A DNA stretch of 55,525 bases from Fervidifonticultor_A sp037443565. GTDB lineage: Bacteria; Sysuimicrobiota; Sysuimicrobiia; Sysuimicrobiales; Humicultoraceae. The translations under genes were made by a program, and so were the position numbers. The notes under the pieces were generated by a model. It was not told the DNA's origin and did no database searches. It was given only the letters and a program-made list of their open reading frames with translations. Shown piece after piece: positions 44,378 through 53,279 of the stretch (the first letter of the stretch is position 1; each line of letters begins with the position of its first letter). The stretch spans positions 1 through 55,525 of the forward strand of contig JBBIOB010000017.1 of the NCBI GenBank assembly GCA_037443565.1, read 5' to 3'.

Positions 44378-45535
44378 CTACCCGTACGCGCGCCGGATCC
44401 GCGCGAGCGCCTCGTCGATTCCCTCGTCGGGCGTCGTCAGCGACAACCGCACGTACCCTTCACCGGCCTGGCCGTAGCCAATGCCGGGCGTGATGACCAC
44501 GCCGGTCTTCTCGAGCACATCGCCGGCGAACGCCGTCGACAGCATGCCATCAGGAGTCGGCATCCAGATGTAGAGCGTGGCCTTCGGCGCAGCCACCGTC
44601 CAGCCCACGTCGCGCAGGCCGGCGACCAGCCGGTCGCGCCGCGCGCGGTAGACCGCGAGCGTCGGCGCCAGCACGTCCTGCGGCCCGGTCAGCGCGGCCA
44701 CTCCGGCGCGCTGGATCGCGGCAAAGACGCCCGAGTCCACGTTGGTCTTCAGCGTTCCCAGCGCCGCAATCGCGTCGGCCTGCCCGATGGCGAAGCCGAT
44801 GCGCCATCCCGTCATGTTGAACGACTTCGAGAGCGAGTGCAGCTCGATGGCAACCTCCCGCGCGCCCGGCACCTCGAGGATGCTTGGGGCGCGGTAGCCG
44901 TCAAAGGTGATCTCCGAGTACGCGTTGTCGTGCACGATGAGCAGCCGATGGCGCTTCGCGAACGCCACGGCCTGCGTGAAGAACTCCAGATCGGCGACGG
45001 CGCCGGTCGGGTTGTTCGGATAGTTGAGAAACAGGAGGCGCGCCTTCTTGAGCGCATCGGCAGGGATCCGGTCGAAGTCCGGGAGGAATCCGCGGTGGGT
45101 CTCCAGGGGGACCGCCACGGGCTGCCCCTCGGCCATGATCGTTGCCGAGCGGTAGACCGGATATCCGGGATCTGGCACGAGCGCGACCTCGCCGGGGTTG
45201 AGCACCGCCCACGGTAGATGCGCCAGCCCCTCTTTGGAGCCGATCAGCGCTAGGACCTCCCGGTCGGGATCCACCCGGACCCCAAAGCGCTGCGCCGCCC
45301 AGGCCGCCGCCGCACGCCGGAACTCGGCGGTCCCCAGGTACGGCGGATAGCGGTGGGTCCGAGGATCGCGAGCACCTTCCTCCATCGCCCGAATGATGTG
45401 CTCCGGTGTCGGAAGGTCGGGATCCCCGGTGCTGAGGCTGATCACGTCGACGCCCCGCGCCCTGAGCTCCTCTTGCTTGCGGTCGAGATCGGCGAACAGG
45501 TAGGCACCGATGCTGCGGAGTCGCGCGGCCTGCAT
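44378..45535 (-). CDS. dapL: PLP aminotransferase, LL-diaminopimelate aminotransferase-like
   Basis: 385 residues, class I fold. Segments include STGDPDLPTPEHII, HRYPPYLG, the PLP-contact NYPNNPTGA, HDNAYSEITFDGY, the Schiff-base lysine in LSLSKSFNMTGWRIG, and the C-terminal EGYVRLSL. The overall pattern is that of DapL-type enzymes, giving a one-step route to LL-DAP for lysine and peptidoglycan; alanine/other aminotransferase activity is possible. Its ATG shares a base with the miaA stop (TAATG). It occupies the place that hfq often takes between miaA and hflX. Confidence 0.85.
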   Translation of the reverse strand: MQAARLRSIGAYLFADLDRKQEELRARGVDVISLSTGDPDLPTPEHIIRAMEEGARDPRTHRYPPYLGTAEFRRAAAAWAAQRFGVRVDPDREVLALIGSKEGLAHLPWAVLNPGEVALVPDPGYPVYRSATIMAEGQPVAVPLETHRGFLPDFDRIPADALKKARLLFLNYPNNPTGAVADLEFFTQAVAFAKRHRLLIVHDNAYSEITFDGYRAPSILEVPGAREVAIELHSLSKSFNMTGWRIGFAIGQADAIAALGTLKTNVDSGVFAAIQRAGVAALTGPQDVLAPTLAVYRARRDRLVAGLRDVGWTVAAPKATLYIWMPTPDGMLSTAFAGDVLEKTGVVITPGIGYGQAGEGYVRLSLTTPDEGIDEALARIRRAYG

Positions 45536-46494
45536 TACCCCCTCCTCAACGCTTCAAACTTCGCGTCCATGATAGCATGCACGCGTTCCGCGAGTGTCGC
45601 GGCATCCGCTTCGCCGACATCCACCCAGACGATGCGGGGATCACGCCGGAACCAGGTGAGCTGACGTTTGGCGTACCGCCGCGTGTTGCGCTTCAGCCGC
45701 TCGACCGCCTCGTCGAACCCACACGCCCCGGCCAGCCAGCCCGCGATCTCCTTGTAGCCCAGCCCCTGCATCGCCGGTGCGTCGACGGGAACCCCACCGG
45801 TGAGCAGTGCCCGTACCTCGTCGACCAGGCCCGCGGCGATCTGCGCGTCTGCGCGGGCCTCGATGCGGCGGTAGAGCGCGGCCCGGTCCATCGTCAGGCC
45901 GACGATCGCCACCGGGCCGGCGGAGCCGGCGCGCTGCTGTGAGGAGATCGGCCTCCCGGTCAGCAGCGTGACCTCGAGCGCGCGGATGACGCGCCGGGTA
46001 TTGCCGGGATGGATGCGGGCCGCTGCCGCGGGATCGACCGCGGCCAGGCGCGCGTGCAGGTGCGCCGGACCGAACGCGCGCGCCTCCCCGGCAAGGCGCG
46101 CCCGCATCTCATGATCTGGCGCGACCTCAGGAATCGTCAGGTCGTCCACGACGGCGCGGATGTAGAGCCCGGTGCCACCGACGATCAGCGGGAGCCTCCC
46201 GCGCGCCCTGATGCCGGCGATCGCCCGCCGCGCGCGGTGCTGGTAGTCGGCGACGGTGAGCGGCAGTGCCGGATCGGCGATGTCGAGCAGGTGATGCGGG
46301 ACGCGGCGGCGCTGGTCGGCCGACGCCTTGGCGGTGCCGATGTCCATGGCGCGGTAGATCGTCCGGGAATCGGCACAGACGATCTCTGCGGCCATGCGCT
46401 CCGCCAGCGCCACAGCAACGGCGGTCTTGCCGGTCGCTGTCGGCCCGCACAGGACCGCGAGGCGCTCGCCGCTGCCTACCCCCGTAGAAACCAT
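45535..46494 (-). CDS. miaA: tRNA dimethylallyltransferase MiaA
   Basis: 319 residues with P-loop GPTATGKTAVAVAL, the substrate motif DSRTIYRAMDIGTAK, VGGTGLYIRA and the YAKRQLTWFRRDP C-terminal signature. It adds the isopentenyl group to A37 of tRNAs reading UNN codons. The ATG at 46494 lies inside the end of mutL (19-base overlap), indicating coupled translation. Confidence 0.95.
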   Translation of the reverse strand: MVSTGVGSGERLAVLCGPTATGKTAVAVALAERMAAEIVCADSRTIYRAMDIGTAKASADQRRRVPHHLLDIADPALPLTVADYQHRARRAIAGIRARGRLPLIVGGTGLYIRAVVDDLTIPEVAPDHEMRARLAGEARAFGPAHLHARLAAVDPAAAARIHPGNTRRVIRALEVTLLTGRPISSQQRAGSAGPVAIVGLTMDRAALYRRIEARADAQIAAGLVDEVRALLTGGVPVDAPAMQGLGYKEIAGWLAGACGFDEAVERLKRNTRRYAKRQLTWFRRDPRIVWVDVGEADAATLAERVHAIMDAKFEALRRG

Positions 46495-48218
46495 CGGTCG
46501 AGCTCGTCGCGCGAGACCGCCACGAGGGTCGGCCGGCCGTGGAAGCACGTGTATGGGTTCTCGGCGGCTGCCAGGTCGGCGAGCAGTGCGCCGATCGCCT
46601 CGGGGCTCAGCCGGTCGCCCGCGCGGATGGCCGTATGACACGCCGTGGCGATCGAGAGACGCTCCAGCACATCGGGCCCCTCTCCCTCCCCGGCGAGCGC
46701 GCCGATCGCGCGGAGCAGCATCGCCTCGGGCTCGATGCGGGCGGAGAGAGCGGGAACCGCACGGACGAGCACGGTGCGGGCTCCGAACGGCTCAAGGGCG
46801 TAGCCCAGCGAAGCGAGCAGATCGAGGTGCCCGATGACGAGCGCCATCTGCGCCGGATCGAGGTCCACCGTCAACGGCAGCGCCAGGGTCTGGCCCGGCA
46901 CTCCGCCCCGGCGTCTGGCCGCGACGATGCGTTCGTACAGCACGCGCTCGTGCGCGGCGTGCTGGTCGATGAGATACAGCCGGTCAGGCCCTTCGGCCAG
47001 GATGTATGTGCTGAGCAGCTGGCCCAGCGGGCGAAGCGAGGGGAAAAGCAGGTTGGCGCCGACCGTGGCGACGGCGGCGTTGGCCACAGGCGCCTCCTCA
47101 CGGGCCGCGTAAGTTCCGCGGGGCTCGTGGGTGGATAGCAGCGCCTGGCTCGCGGTCGTCGCGAGGAGGTGGCCGGGGGCGCCCGGCGCCTGCGGCCCTG
47201 GCGCCCCCGGCGACATCAGCACGCGGATCAGCGGGCTGGCCAGGAGCGCCTCGCGCACAGCGGCAGCCACCGCGCCGAAGAGCCGATGCTCGTCCCGAAA
47301 CCGGACCTCGAGCTTTCGCGGGTGAACATTCACGTCAACCGACGTCGGGTCGATCTCGAGAAAGAGCGCGAACGCCGGGAAGCGGCCGACCGGCAGGAGC
47401 TGCGCATGGCCCTGCTCGACCGCGCGACGCAGCAGGGCGCTCTGCACCGGCCGTCGATTGACGAACAGGTGCTGGCCGGTGCGGTTCGGACGGCTGCGCT
47501 CCGGACGCGCCAGCCACGCGGTGACGCTCCCCGCGGGCATGGCCCCTGCGACGCCGATCAGATCGGAGCGGGCCCCAGCGACCAGGAGGTCCGCAACACG
47601 CGAGGCAGGATCACCACGCGGCCACCAGCCGGACTCCCGCCCATCGAACCGCAGGCGAAAGGCCACTGCGGGATTAGCCATCGCCGCGCGCTGCACGGCC
47701 TCGGCCACAAGCGCCTGCTCTCGTGCCGGCGACTTGAGGAATTTGCGACGCGCGGGCGTGTTGAAGAACAGCCGGACGACCTCGACGGTCGTGCCGACCG
47801 GCGCGCCGTGGGCGCCGAGGCGCTCGACGACTCCCGCGGTGACCACCGCGCGTGTCGCGGTCTCGACATCCCTCGGCCGCGTCGTCAGCGTGACCTGGGC
47901 TACGGCGGCGATGCTCGGCAGCGCCTCGCCGCGGAATCCGAAGCTGGTGATTACGTCCAGGTCTTCGAGCCGCTCGATCTTGCTGGTCGCGAACCGCTCG
48001 AACGCCAGCGGGATCTCCTCGGCGGGAATCCCGCATCCGTCGTCGGTGACCCGGATCAGGCCGAGGCCTGCCCCTTCCACCTCCACGGTGACAGATTGCG
48101 CACCCGCGTCCAGGCTGTTCTCGATCAGCTCCTTCACGGCCGACGCTGGCCGGTCGACCACCTCGCCGGCCGCGATCCGGTCCGCGACCGACCGGTCGAG
48201 CACGCGGATCGGACTCAC
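46476..48218 (-). CDS. mutL: DNA mismatch repair protein MutL
   Basis: 580 residues. The N-terminal GHKL ATPase has the motifs ELIENSLDAGA, DDGCGI and TSKI...FGFRGEAL. The linker (about 335-380) is Pro/Ala rich. The C-terminal domain has the endonuclease motif DQHAAHERVLYE near 415 and metal residues ACHTAIRAGD and CFHGRPT. So this MutL nicks DNA itself, as in bacteria without MutH. The ATG overlaps the mutS end by 4 bases. Confidence 0.96.
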   Translation of the reverse strand: MSPIRVLDRSVADRIAAGEVVDRPASAVKELIENSLDAGAQSVTVEVEGAGLGLIRVTDDGCGIPAEEIPLAFERFATSKIERLEDLDVITSFGFRGEALPSIAAVAQVTLTTRPRDVETATRAVVTAGVVERLGAHGAPVGTTVEVVRLFFNTPARRKFLKSPAREQALVAEAVQRAAMANPAVAFRLRFDGRESGWWPRGDPASRVADLLVAGARSDLIGVAGAMPAGSVTAWLARPERSRPNRTGQHLFVNRRPVQSALLRRAVEQGHAQLLPVGRFPAFALFLEIDPTSVDVNVHPRKLEVRFRDEHRLFGAVAAAVREALLASPLIRVLMSPGAPGPQAPGAPGHLLATTASQALLSTHEPRGTYAAREEAPVANAAVATVGANLLFPSLRPLGQLLSTYILAEGPDRLYLIDQHAAHERVLYERIVAARRRGGVPGQTLALPLTVDLDPAQMALVIGHLDLLASLGYALEPFGARTVLVRAVPALSARIEPEAMLLRAIGALAGEGEGPDVLERLSIATACHTAIRAGDRLSPEAIGALLADLAAAENPYTCFHGRPTLVAVSRDELDRWFLRG

Positions 48219-50875
48219 TGGACCCGCCGGTCAGTGCGTGGCTCGGCCTGGCCGCGCAGCGTGCGGGCACGATCGCGGAGGTCGGCGAGTGTTCGGAGGG
48301 CTTCCAGCGGGGTCATGGACTCGATGGCCAGCCCGACCAGCATCTCCTCGATGGGCGAAGCCAGTTCCAGGGCTAACGGTACCTGTCTGGCCCCTCTCAC
48401 GCGTGTGGGCATCCGCTGGGTCTCCGGTTCCCTGGGGCGGGCCGCGGCGGCTTCGAGCTGCTGGAGGATACGCCGGGCTTCCTCGATCACGGCGTCGGGA
48501 ATCCCGGCCAACCCGGCCACGTGAATGCCGTACGATCGATCGGCCCGTCCCTCGGCGGCCGTGTGGAGAAAGACGATCCGGTCTCCCTCCTCCCTGACCT
48601 GCATCGAGACGTTGTGGATGCGCGGCAACAGGTCAGCCAGCTCAGTGAGTTCGTGGAAGTGCGTGGCAAAGAGCGTGCGGGCGCCGATCCGATCGTGGAG
48701 ATAGTCGGCCACGGCCCATGCCAGGCTCATCCCGTCGTAGGTACTGGTGCCCCGGCCGACCTCGTCAAGCACGATCAGGCTACGGACCGTGGCCCCAGAG
48801 AGAATGCGCGCAACTTCCTGCATTTCGACCAGGAAGGTGCTGCGGCCGGCGGCCAGATCGTCCGTGGCGCCCACGCGCGTGAAGATCCGGTCGGTGATAC
48901 CTACCCGCGCCGCGGTCGCAGGCACGAACGAGCCGACCTGCGCCATGATGGCGATCAGCGCCGCCTGCCGGAGCAGCGTGCTCTTGCCGGCCATGTTCGG
49001 CCCGGTGACGATGAGCAGGGCGCGGTCTCGGACGTCGAGCCGCAGGTCATTGGGGACGAACCGCTCCCCTTCCAGCAGGCGCTCGACCACCGGATGGCGG
49101 CCGCCCTGGATCTCGAGGACCGGTGCCTCGGTGACCTCGGGCTTCACGTAGGCGCCGCGCTCCGCGGCCTCGGCCAGACCGAGCAGCACGTCCGCTTCGG
49201 CCACCGCGCGGCTGGTGGCCAGGAGCGAGCCCGCCGATGCGGCCACCTGGCCACGCAGCGCGACAAAGAGCTCGTACTCCATCTCGGCCACGCGCTCTTC
49301 GGCGCCCAGGATGGTGGCCTCGCGGTCCTTCATCGCGGGCGTGATGTACCGCTCGGCGCCGGTAAGGGTCTGCTTGCGGATGTAGTCGGCGGGGACGAGG
49401 GCCCGGTTCGCGTTCGAGACCTCGATGTAGTAGCCGAAGACCTTGTTGAAGCCGACACGCAGCGACCTGATACCGGTCCGTTCGCGCTCGGCCGCTTCCA
49501 GCCCGGCGATCCAGGCCTTGCCCGCCGAGGCCGCCGCCCGCAGCTCGTCAAGCGCCGCGTCATAGCCCGCGCGGATCATGCCGCCGTCGCGCAGGCCGAC
49601 CGGAGGATCGTCCACGATGGCCCCGCGGAGCAGGGCGACCAGGTCCGGGTGCGGGTCGATGGCCGCGGCGAGCTCGGCAAACCGAGCATCAGGGAGCGCG
49701 GCGATCGCCCCGCGCAGCGCCGGCAGGACCTCAAGGGCCGTCCGGAGCGCCGCCAGGTCGCGCGCCGTGGCCGATCCGTGACCGATACGGCCGACGAGCC
49801 GCGCCAGGTCCGGAAGCGCGCGCAGGGCGTCCCGCGTCGCCCCGCGTCGCCCCTGGTCCGAGACAGCGGCGCCCACCGCCCGCAGGCGTCCCGTGATGGC
49901 CGCAGCGTCCACGAGCGGCCGGCGCAGCCACTCCCGCAGCAGGCGACCGCCCATGGGCGTCATCGTCTCGTCGAGCACCCAGAGCAGCGTGTGCAGATGG
50001 CTCCCGTCGCGGCGGTTTCTCAGGAGCTCGAGGTTGCGCTGGGTGGTTTCGTCGAGGCCCATCGCCTGGTCGGTGCTGAACGCTCGAAGACCGCGCAGGT
50101 GGCTAAGTGCGCTCAACTGCGTCTGCCTGAGATAGTGCACCAGCGCGCCGGCGGCGGCGATCGCCGCCGGCCATCCCTCGATGCCGTAGCCTTCGAGGGA
50201 GACCACGCCAAAGTGGTCGAGCAGCGTCCGCCGCGCAAGCGCCGGGTCGAAGCACCAGGCCTCGATGGGCGTGCGCGTGCCGCGCACGCCGGCCAACGCC
50301 GTGGGATCCTCGCCGTCCTGGGCCACAACAAGCTCACGCGGCTCGATCCGCGCCAGCTCGTCTGCCAGCCGCCGCGCGGCATCTGGGCCCTCTACCTGGG
50401 TCACAAGGAAGTCCCCGGTCGAGAGGTCGACCGCGGCCAGCCCCCAGGCCGCGTCGCCAGCCGCAAGCGCGGCAAGGTAGTGATGCTCCTGCGCGCGCAG
50501 CAGCGCCGCATCCATCACGGTGCCGGGGGTCACCACGCGGGTCACCTCGCGCCGCACCAGCCCTCGGGCCTTCCGTGGGTCTTCCACCTGGTCGCAGATG
50601 GCCACACGGTACCCTCGGTCGACGAGACGGCCGAGATAGCCGTCCAGGGCGTGGTGCGGAACCCCGCACATCGGCACGCGCCGGCCTTTGCCGATCTCCC
50701 GAGAGGTGAGGACGATCTCGAGTTCGCGCGCGGCCGTCTTGGCGTCCTCGAAGAAGAGCTCGTAGAAGTCCCCGAGGCGAAACATCAGCAGGGTTCCCGG
50801 GTAGCGGGCCTTGAGATCCTGGTACTGGCGCATCATCGGGGTCAGGGGGTCGCGAGGGCGCGTGCTTCGGGCCAC
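48215..50875 (-). CDS. mutS: DNA mismatch repair protein MutS
   Basis: 886 residues. Domain I has the mismatch-binding GDFYELF (F-x-E). Connector, lever and clamp domains follow, then the ABC-type ATPase with Walker A GPNMAGKST (near 622), the signature STFLVEMQE, Walker B LIVLDEVGRGT and a C-terminal helix-turn-helix. GTG start at 50875 with only a weak site. It heads the operon that continues with mutL, miaA, the aminotransferase and hflX. Confidence 0.96.
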   Translation of the reverse strand: MARSTRPRDPLTPMMRQYQDLKARYPGTLLMFRLGDFYELFFEDAKTAARELEIVLTSREIGKGRRVPMCGVPHHALDGYLGRLVDRGYRVAICDQVEDPRKARGLVRREVTRVVTPGTVMDAALLRAQEHHYLAALAAGDAAWGLAAVDLSTGDFLVTQVEGPDAARRLADELARIEPRELVVAQDGEDPTALAGVRGTRTPIEAWCFDPALARRTLLDHFGVVSLEGYGIEGWPAAIAAAGALVHYLRQTQLSALSHLRGLRAFSTDQAMGLDETTQRNLELLRNRRDGSHLHTLLWVLDETMTPMGGRLLREWLRRPLVDAAAITGRLRAVGAAVSDQGRRGATRDALRALPDLARLVGRIGHGSATARDLAALRTALEVLPALRGAIAALPDARFAELAAAIDPHPDLVALLRGAIVDDPPVGLRDGGMIRAGYDAALDELRAAASAGKAWIAGLEAAERERTGIRSLRVGFNKVFGYYIEVSNANRALVPADYIRKQTLTGAERYITPAMKDREATILGAEERVAEMEYELFVALRGQVAASAGSLLATSRAVAEADVLLGLAEAAERGAYVKPEVTEAPVLEIQGGRHPVVERLLEGERFVPNDLRLDVRDRALLIVTGPNMAGKSTLLRQAALIAIMAQVGSFVPATAARVGITDRIFTRVGATDDLAAGRSTFLVEMQEVARILSGATVRSLIVLDEVGRGTSTYDGMSLAWAVADYLHDRIGARTLFATHFHELTELADLLPRIHNVSMQVREEGDRIVFLHTAAEGRADRSYGIHVAGLAGIPDAVIEEARRILQQLEAAAARPREPETQRMPTRVRGARQVPLALELASPIEEMLVGLAIESMTPLEALRTLADLRDRARTLRGQAEPRTDRRVQ

Positions 50876-50896
50876 GGCCCCATGCTAGCACACCGA

Positions 50897-50967
50897 TTCC
50901 CGCGCCGAGCGGGAAATTGGGGCCGCGGCGGCCAATCCCAGTATCGTCGCCGGCGCCACCGGCGACG
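50897..50967. promoter_or_regulatory. Two hairpins between mutS and ilvD
   Basis: TTCCCGC (50897-50903)/GCGGGAA (50909-50915) is a perfect 7-bp inverted repeat near the mutS start. CGTCGCCGG (50945-50953)/CCGGCGACG (50959-50967) is a perfect 9-bp hairpin ending 3 bases before the ilvD ribosome site. The first resembles the repeat in the lon leader. Confidence 0.45.
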
Positions 50968-50982
50968 CAGAGGAGGGCAAGC

Positions 50983-52535
50983 ATGCCGACATCCGCCGGG
51001 ATCGATCCAAGACACCGCAGCCGCATCGTGACCGAAGGCGTCGAGCGGGCCCCGCATCGTGCGATGTTGCGGGCCACCGGCCTCGACGACGACGCGCTGG
51101 CGCGGCCGCTGGTCGGCGTAGCGAGCACCTGGAACGAGGTCACGCCGTGCAACCTGAACCTCAATACCCAGGCGCAGGAAGTCAAGGCCGGCATTCGCGG
51201 TGCCGGCGGGACACCGCAGGAGTTCGGTACCATCGCGGTGAGCGACGCCATTGCCATGGGACACGAGGGCATGAAAGCGTCGCTGGTGAGCCGTGAGGTG
51301 ATCGCCGACTCGATCGAGTTAATGGCGCACGCGCAGTGCTTCGACGCGGTGGTCGCGCTCGCAGGGTGCGACAAGAGCCTGCCGGGCTCGGTGATGGCGC
51401 TTGCGCGGCTCAATCTGCCGGGCATCTTCCTGTACGGCGGCACAATCATGCCGGGCCAGTTCGAGGGGCACGACGTCACCGTGCAGGACGTCTACGAGGC
51501 CGTGGGCAGGCATGCCCAGGGCCGCATGTCCACCGAGGCGGTCGACGCCCTGGAACGGCGCGCCTGCCCCGGCGCGGGATCGTGCGGAGGGCTGTTTACC
51601 GCCAACACGATGGCCGCGGCAATTGAGGCGATCGGTCTGTCGTTGCCGGGGGCCGCCGCGATTCCCGCCGTCGACCCTCGCCGCGACGAGGTCAACCGCC
51701 GGACCGGCGAGGCGGTGCTCCGGCTCCTGCGCGACGGCATCCGTCCGCGCGACATCCTGACGCGGCCGGCGTTCGAGAACGCCATCCGCGTGGTCGTCGC
51801 GATGGGCGGCAGCACGAACGCCGTGCTGCACCTTCTGGCGATCGCCCGCGAAGCCGGCGTGGACCTGGCCATCGACGACTTCGACCGGCTGAGCCGGCAG
51901 ACCCCGCGTATCGCCGACATGAAACCCGGGGGCCGGTATGTCATGGCCGACCTCGACCGGGTGGGCGGGGTGCCGGTCGTCATGCGGGCGCTGCTGGAGG
52001 CCGGGCTGCTGGACGGCGACGCGCCGACCGTGACCGGACAGACGGTCCGCCAGAACCTGACGCGTACGCCCGCAGACGGACACCCGGTCGTGCTGCCCGC
52101 GCACACTCCACTCTCGGCCGAAGGCGGACTCGCCATCGTGCGCGGGACCCCCGCCCCAGATGGCGCGGTCATCAAGACCGCCGGCATCGCACAGACCCAC
52201 CACCGGGGCCTCGCGCGCGTCTTCGACCGCGAGGAAGACGCCTTCGCGGCGATCATGAAAGGTCAGATCCAGGCCGGCGATGTCGTCGTGATCCGCTACG
52301 AAGGTCCCCGGGGCGGTCCGGGCATGCGGGAGATGTTGGGCCGATCGCGCTCGTCCATGAAGGGGATCCGATTGTGCTCGACGTGGCGCAGCGCCGACTC
52401 GACCTCGACGTCTCAACGGAGGTCCTCGCCGCGCGTCAACGGGTCTGGGCGGCGCCCGCGCCTCGGTATGCTTCCGGCGCGCTCGCCAAGTACGCCCGGC
52501 TGGTGTCGTCGGCATCGCAGGGCGCAGTCACCTGA
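50983..52535 (+). pseudogene. ilvD: Dihydroxy-acid dehydratase gene with deletion and frameshift
   Basis: From ATG 50983 (AGGAGGG upstream) the reading frame is a good IlvD: GVASTWNEVTPCN, the cluster cysteines in LAGCDKSLPG and CPGAGSCGG, MGGSTNAVLHL, and GGPGMREML. At 52336-52340 the frame changes. The other frame then gives the true C-terminus (GPIALVHEGDPIVLDVAQRR to a TGA at 52533-52535). About 40 codons expected between, including the DGRFSGATRG motif, are missing. If not an assembly deletion, the branched-chain amino-acid enzyme from this locus is non-functional. Confidence 0.85.
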
Positions 52536-52619
52536 TGGATTCACGGCGCTGCGGAACCTGACTCGGCGAGGCCGCGTTACCGGGAGTGGACCGGCATTCA
52601 TCTTGCAGGGAGGCCTGAC

Positions 52620-53072
52620 ATGCACACCGGACGTCTCATCGCGCTCGTCCTGGTCGTCGCACTGATCGTCGGAGGGTTCACCGCGCAGGTGCGCGGTCAG
52701 GACATCTTCGGCATCATCAAGACGCTCGGCATCGGCTACGCGGTCCGCACGTTCGCCCCGCAGATCAACAGCTTCATCAACGACCTGCTGCAGAACCGGG
52801 GAGTCGCCGTGCGCGAGCAGACGAAGGTCGTCCCGATCCTCAGCATCGCGATCGGGATCGGCAACCCGGCCGGGGCTTACATCGGCGCTGCGCAGGTGTC
52901 CGGGCCGAGGGCTGCGGTGGACCGCGTGGAGGCCGTGGCGCTCCTGGAGGCGGACTTCCAGCGGGCCTTTCGCATCAAGGCGTATGTTCCGGTGGACAAT
53001 CTCCAACCGTGGCAGGCGTTCCGCCGGGTGCCCGGCGTAGGCGTCTCGGCGATTGTGGACATCCGCATCTAG
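52620..53072 (+). CDS. Secreted hypothetical protein
   Basis: 150 residues with a Sec signal (LIALVLVVALIVGGFTAQVRG). The mature part is a short helical region (DIFGIIKTLGIGYAVRTFAPQINSF in two pieces) and a beta-rich domain (VVPILSIAIGIGNPAGAYIGAAQV). No family recognised, though the layout looks like a small conserved envelope protein. AGGGAGG (52607-52613) lies 6 bases before the ATG. It follows the broken ilvD by 84 bases. Confidence 0.7.
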   Translation: MHTGRLIALVLVVALIVGGFTAQVRGQDIFGIIKTLGIGYAVRTFAPQINSFINDLLQNRGVAVREQTKVVPILSIAIGIGNPAGAYIGAAQVSGPRAAVDRVEAVALLEADFQRAFRIKAYVPVDNLQPWQAFRRVPGVGVSAIVDIRI

Positions 53073-53129
53073 ACATCGGGCCTGACGGTACGGCCCTCTG
53101 GGTACGTATCTCTTGGCGGAGGGAAGTTA

Positions 53130-53225
53130 TGGCGGAGGGCCCTGGGAATCGAACCCAGCCTGGACCGGCCTGGCCCAGCGGCCGGTTTTGAAGACCGGGG
53201 CCCGCACCAGCGGACACTGCCCTCC
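53130..53225 (-). tRNA. selC: Selenocysteine tRNA (anticodon TCA)
   Basis: A 96-base tRNA on the minus strand with the distinctive tRNA-Sec features. The D stem has 6 bp (GTCCGC/GCGGGC) and a 4-base loop. The anticodon loop CCGGT-CTTCAAA-ACCGG reads UGA. The variable arm is long (CTGGGCC/GGTCCAG). The acceptor stem is GGAGGGC/GCCCTCC with an 8th mismatched pair, the T stem is CTGGG/CCCAG, and CCA is encoded (53130-53132). Confidence 0.93.
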
Positions 53226-53238
53226 AACACGCACGTGC

Positions 53239-53268
53239 ATTGTACGTGCCGGGGTCGCGAGCGCGCAA
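53239..53268 (-). promoter_or_regulatory. selC promoter
   Basis: On the minus strand TTGCGC (53268-53263), 18 bases, then TACAAT (53244-53239), 13 bases before the tRNA. The -35 lies within the left half of the palindrome that the IS110 element interrupts, and the insertion begins one base beyond it. Confidence 0.5.
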
Positions 53269-53279
53269 GACTCCCTATG

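Noticed and set aside
48521..51031. 836-codon plus-strand frame opposite mutS
   Set aside because: Low-complexity composition with no recognisable fold; mutS is intact on the minus strand.
52346..52665. C-terminal continuation of ilvD in its first frame
   Set aside because: After 52340 the residues are Ser/Arg-rich and non-conserved; the true C-terminus is in the next frame.
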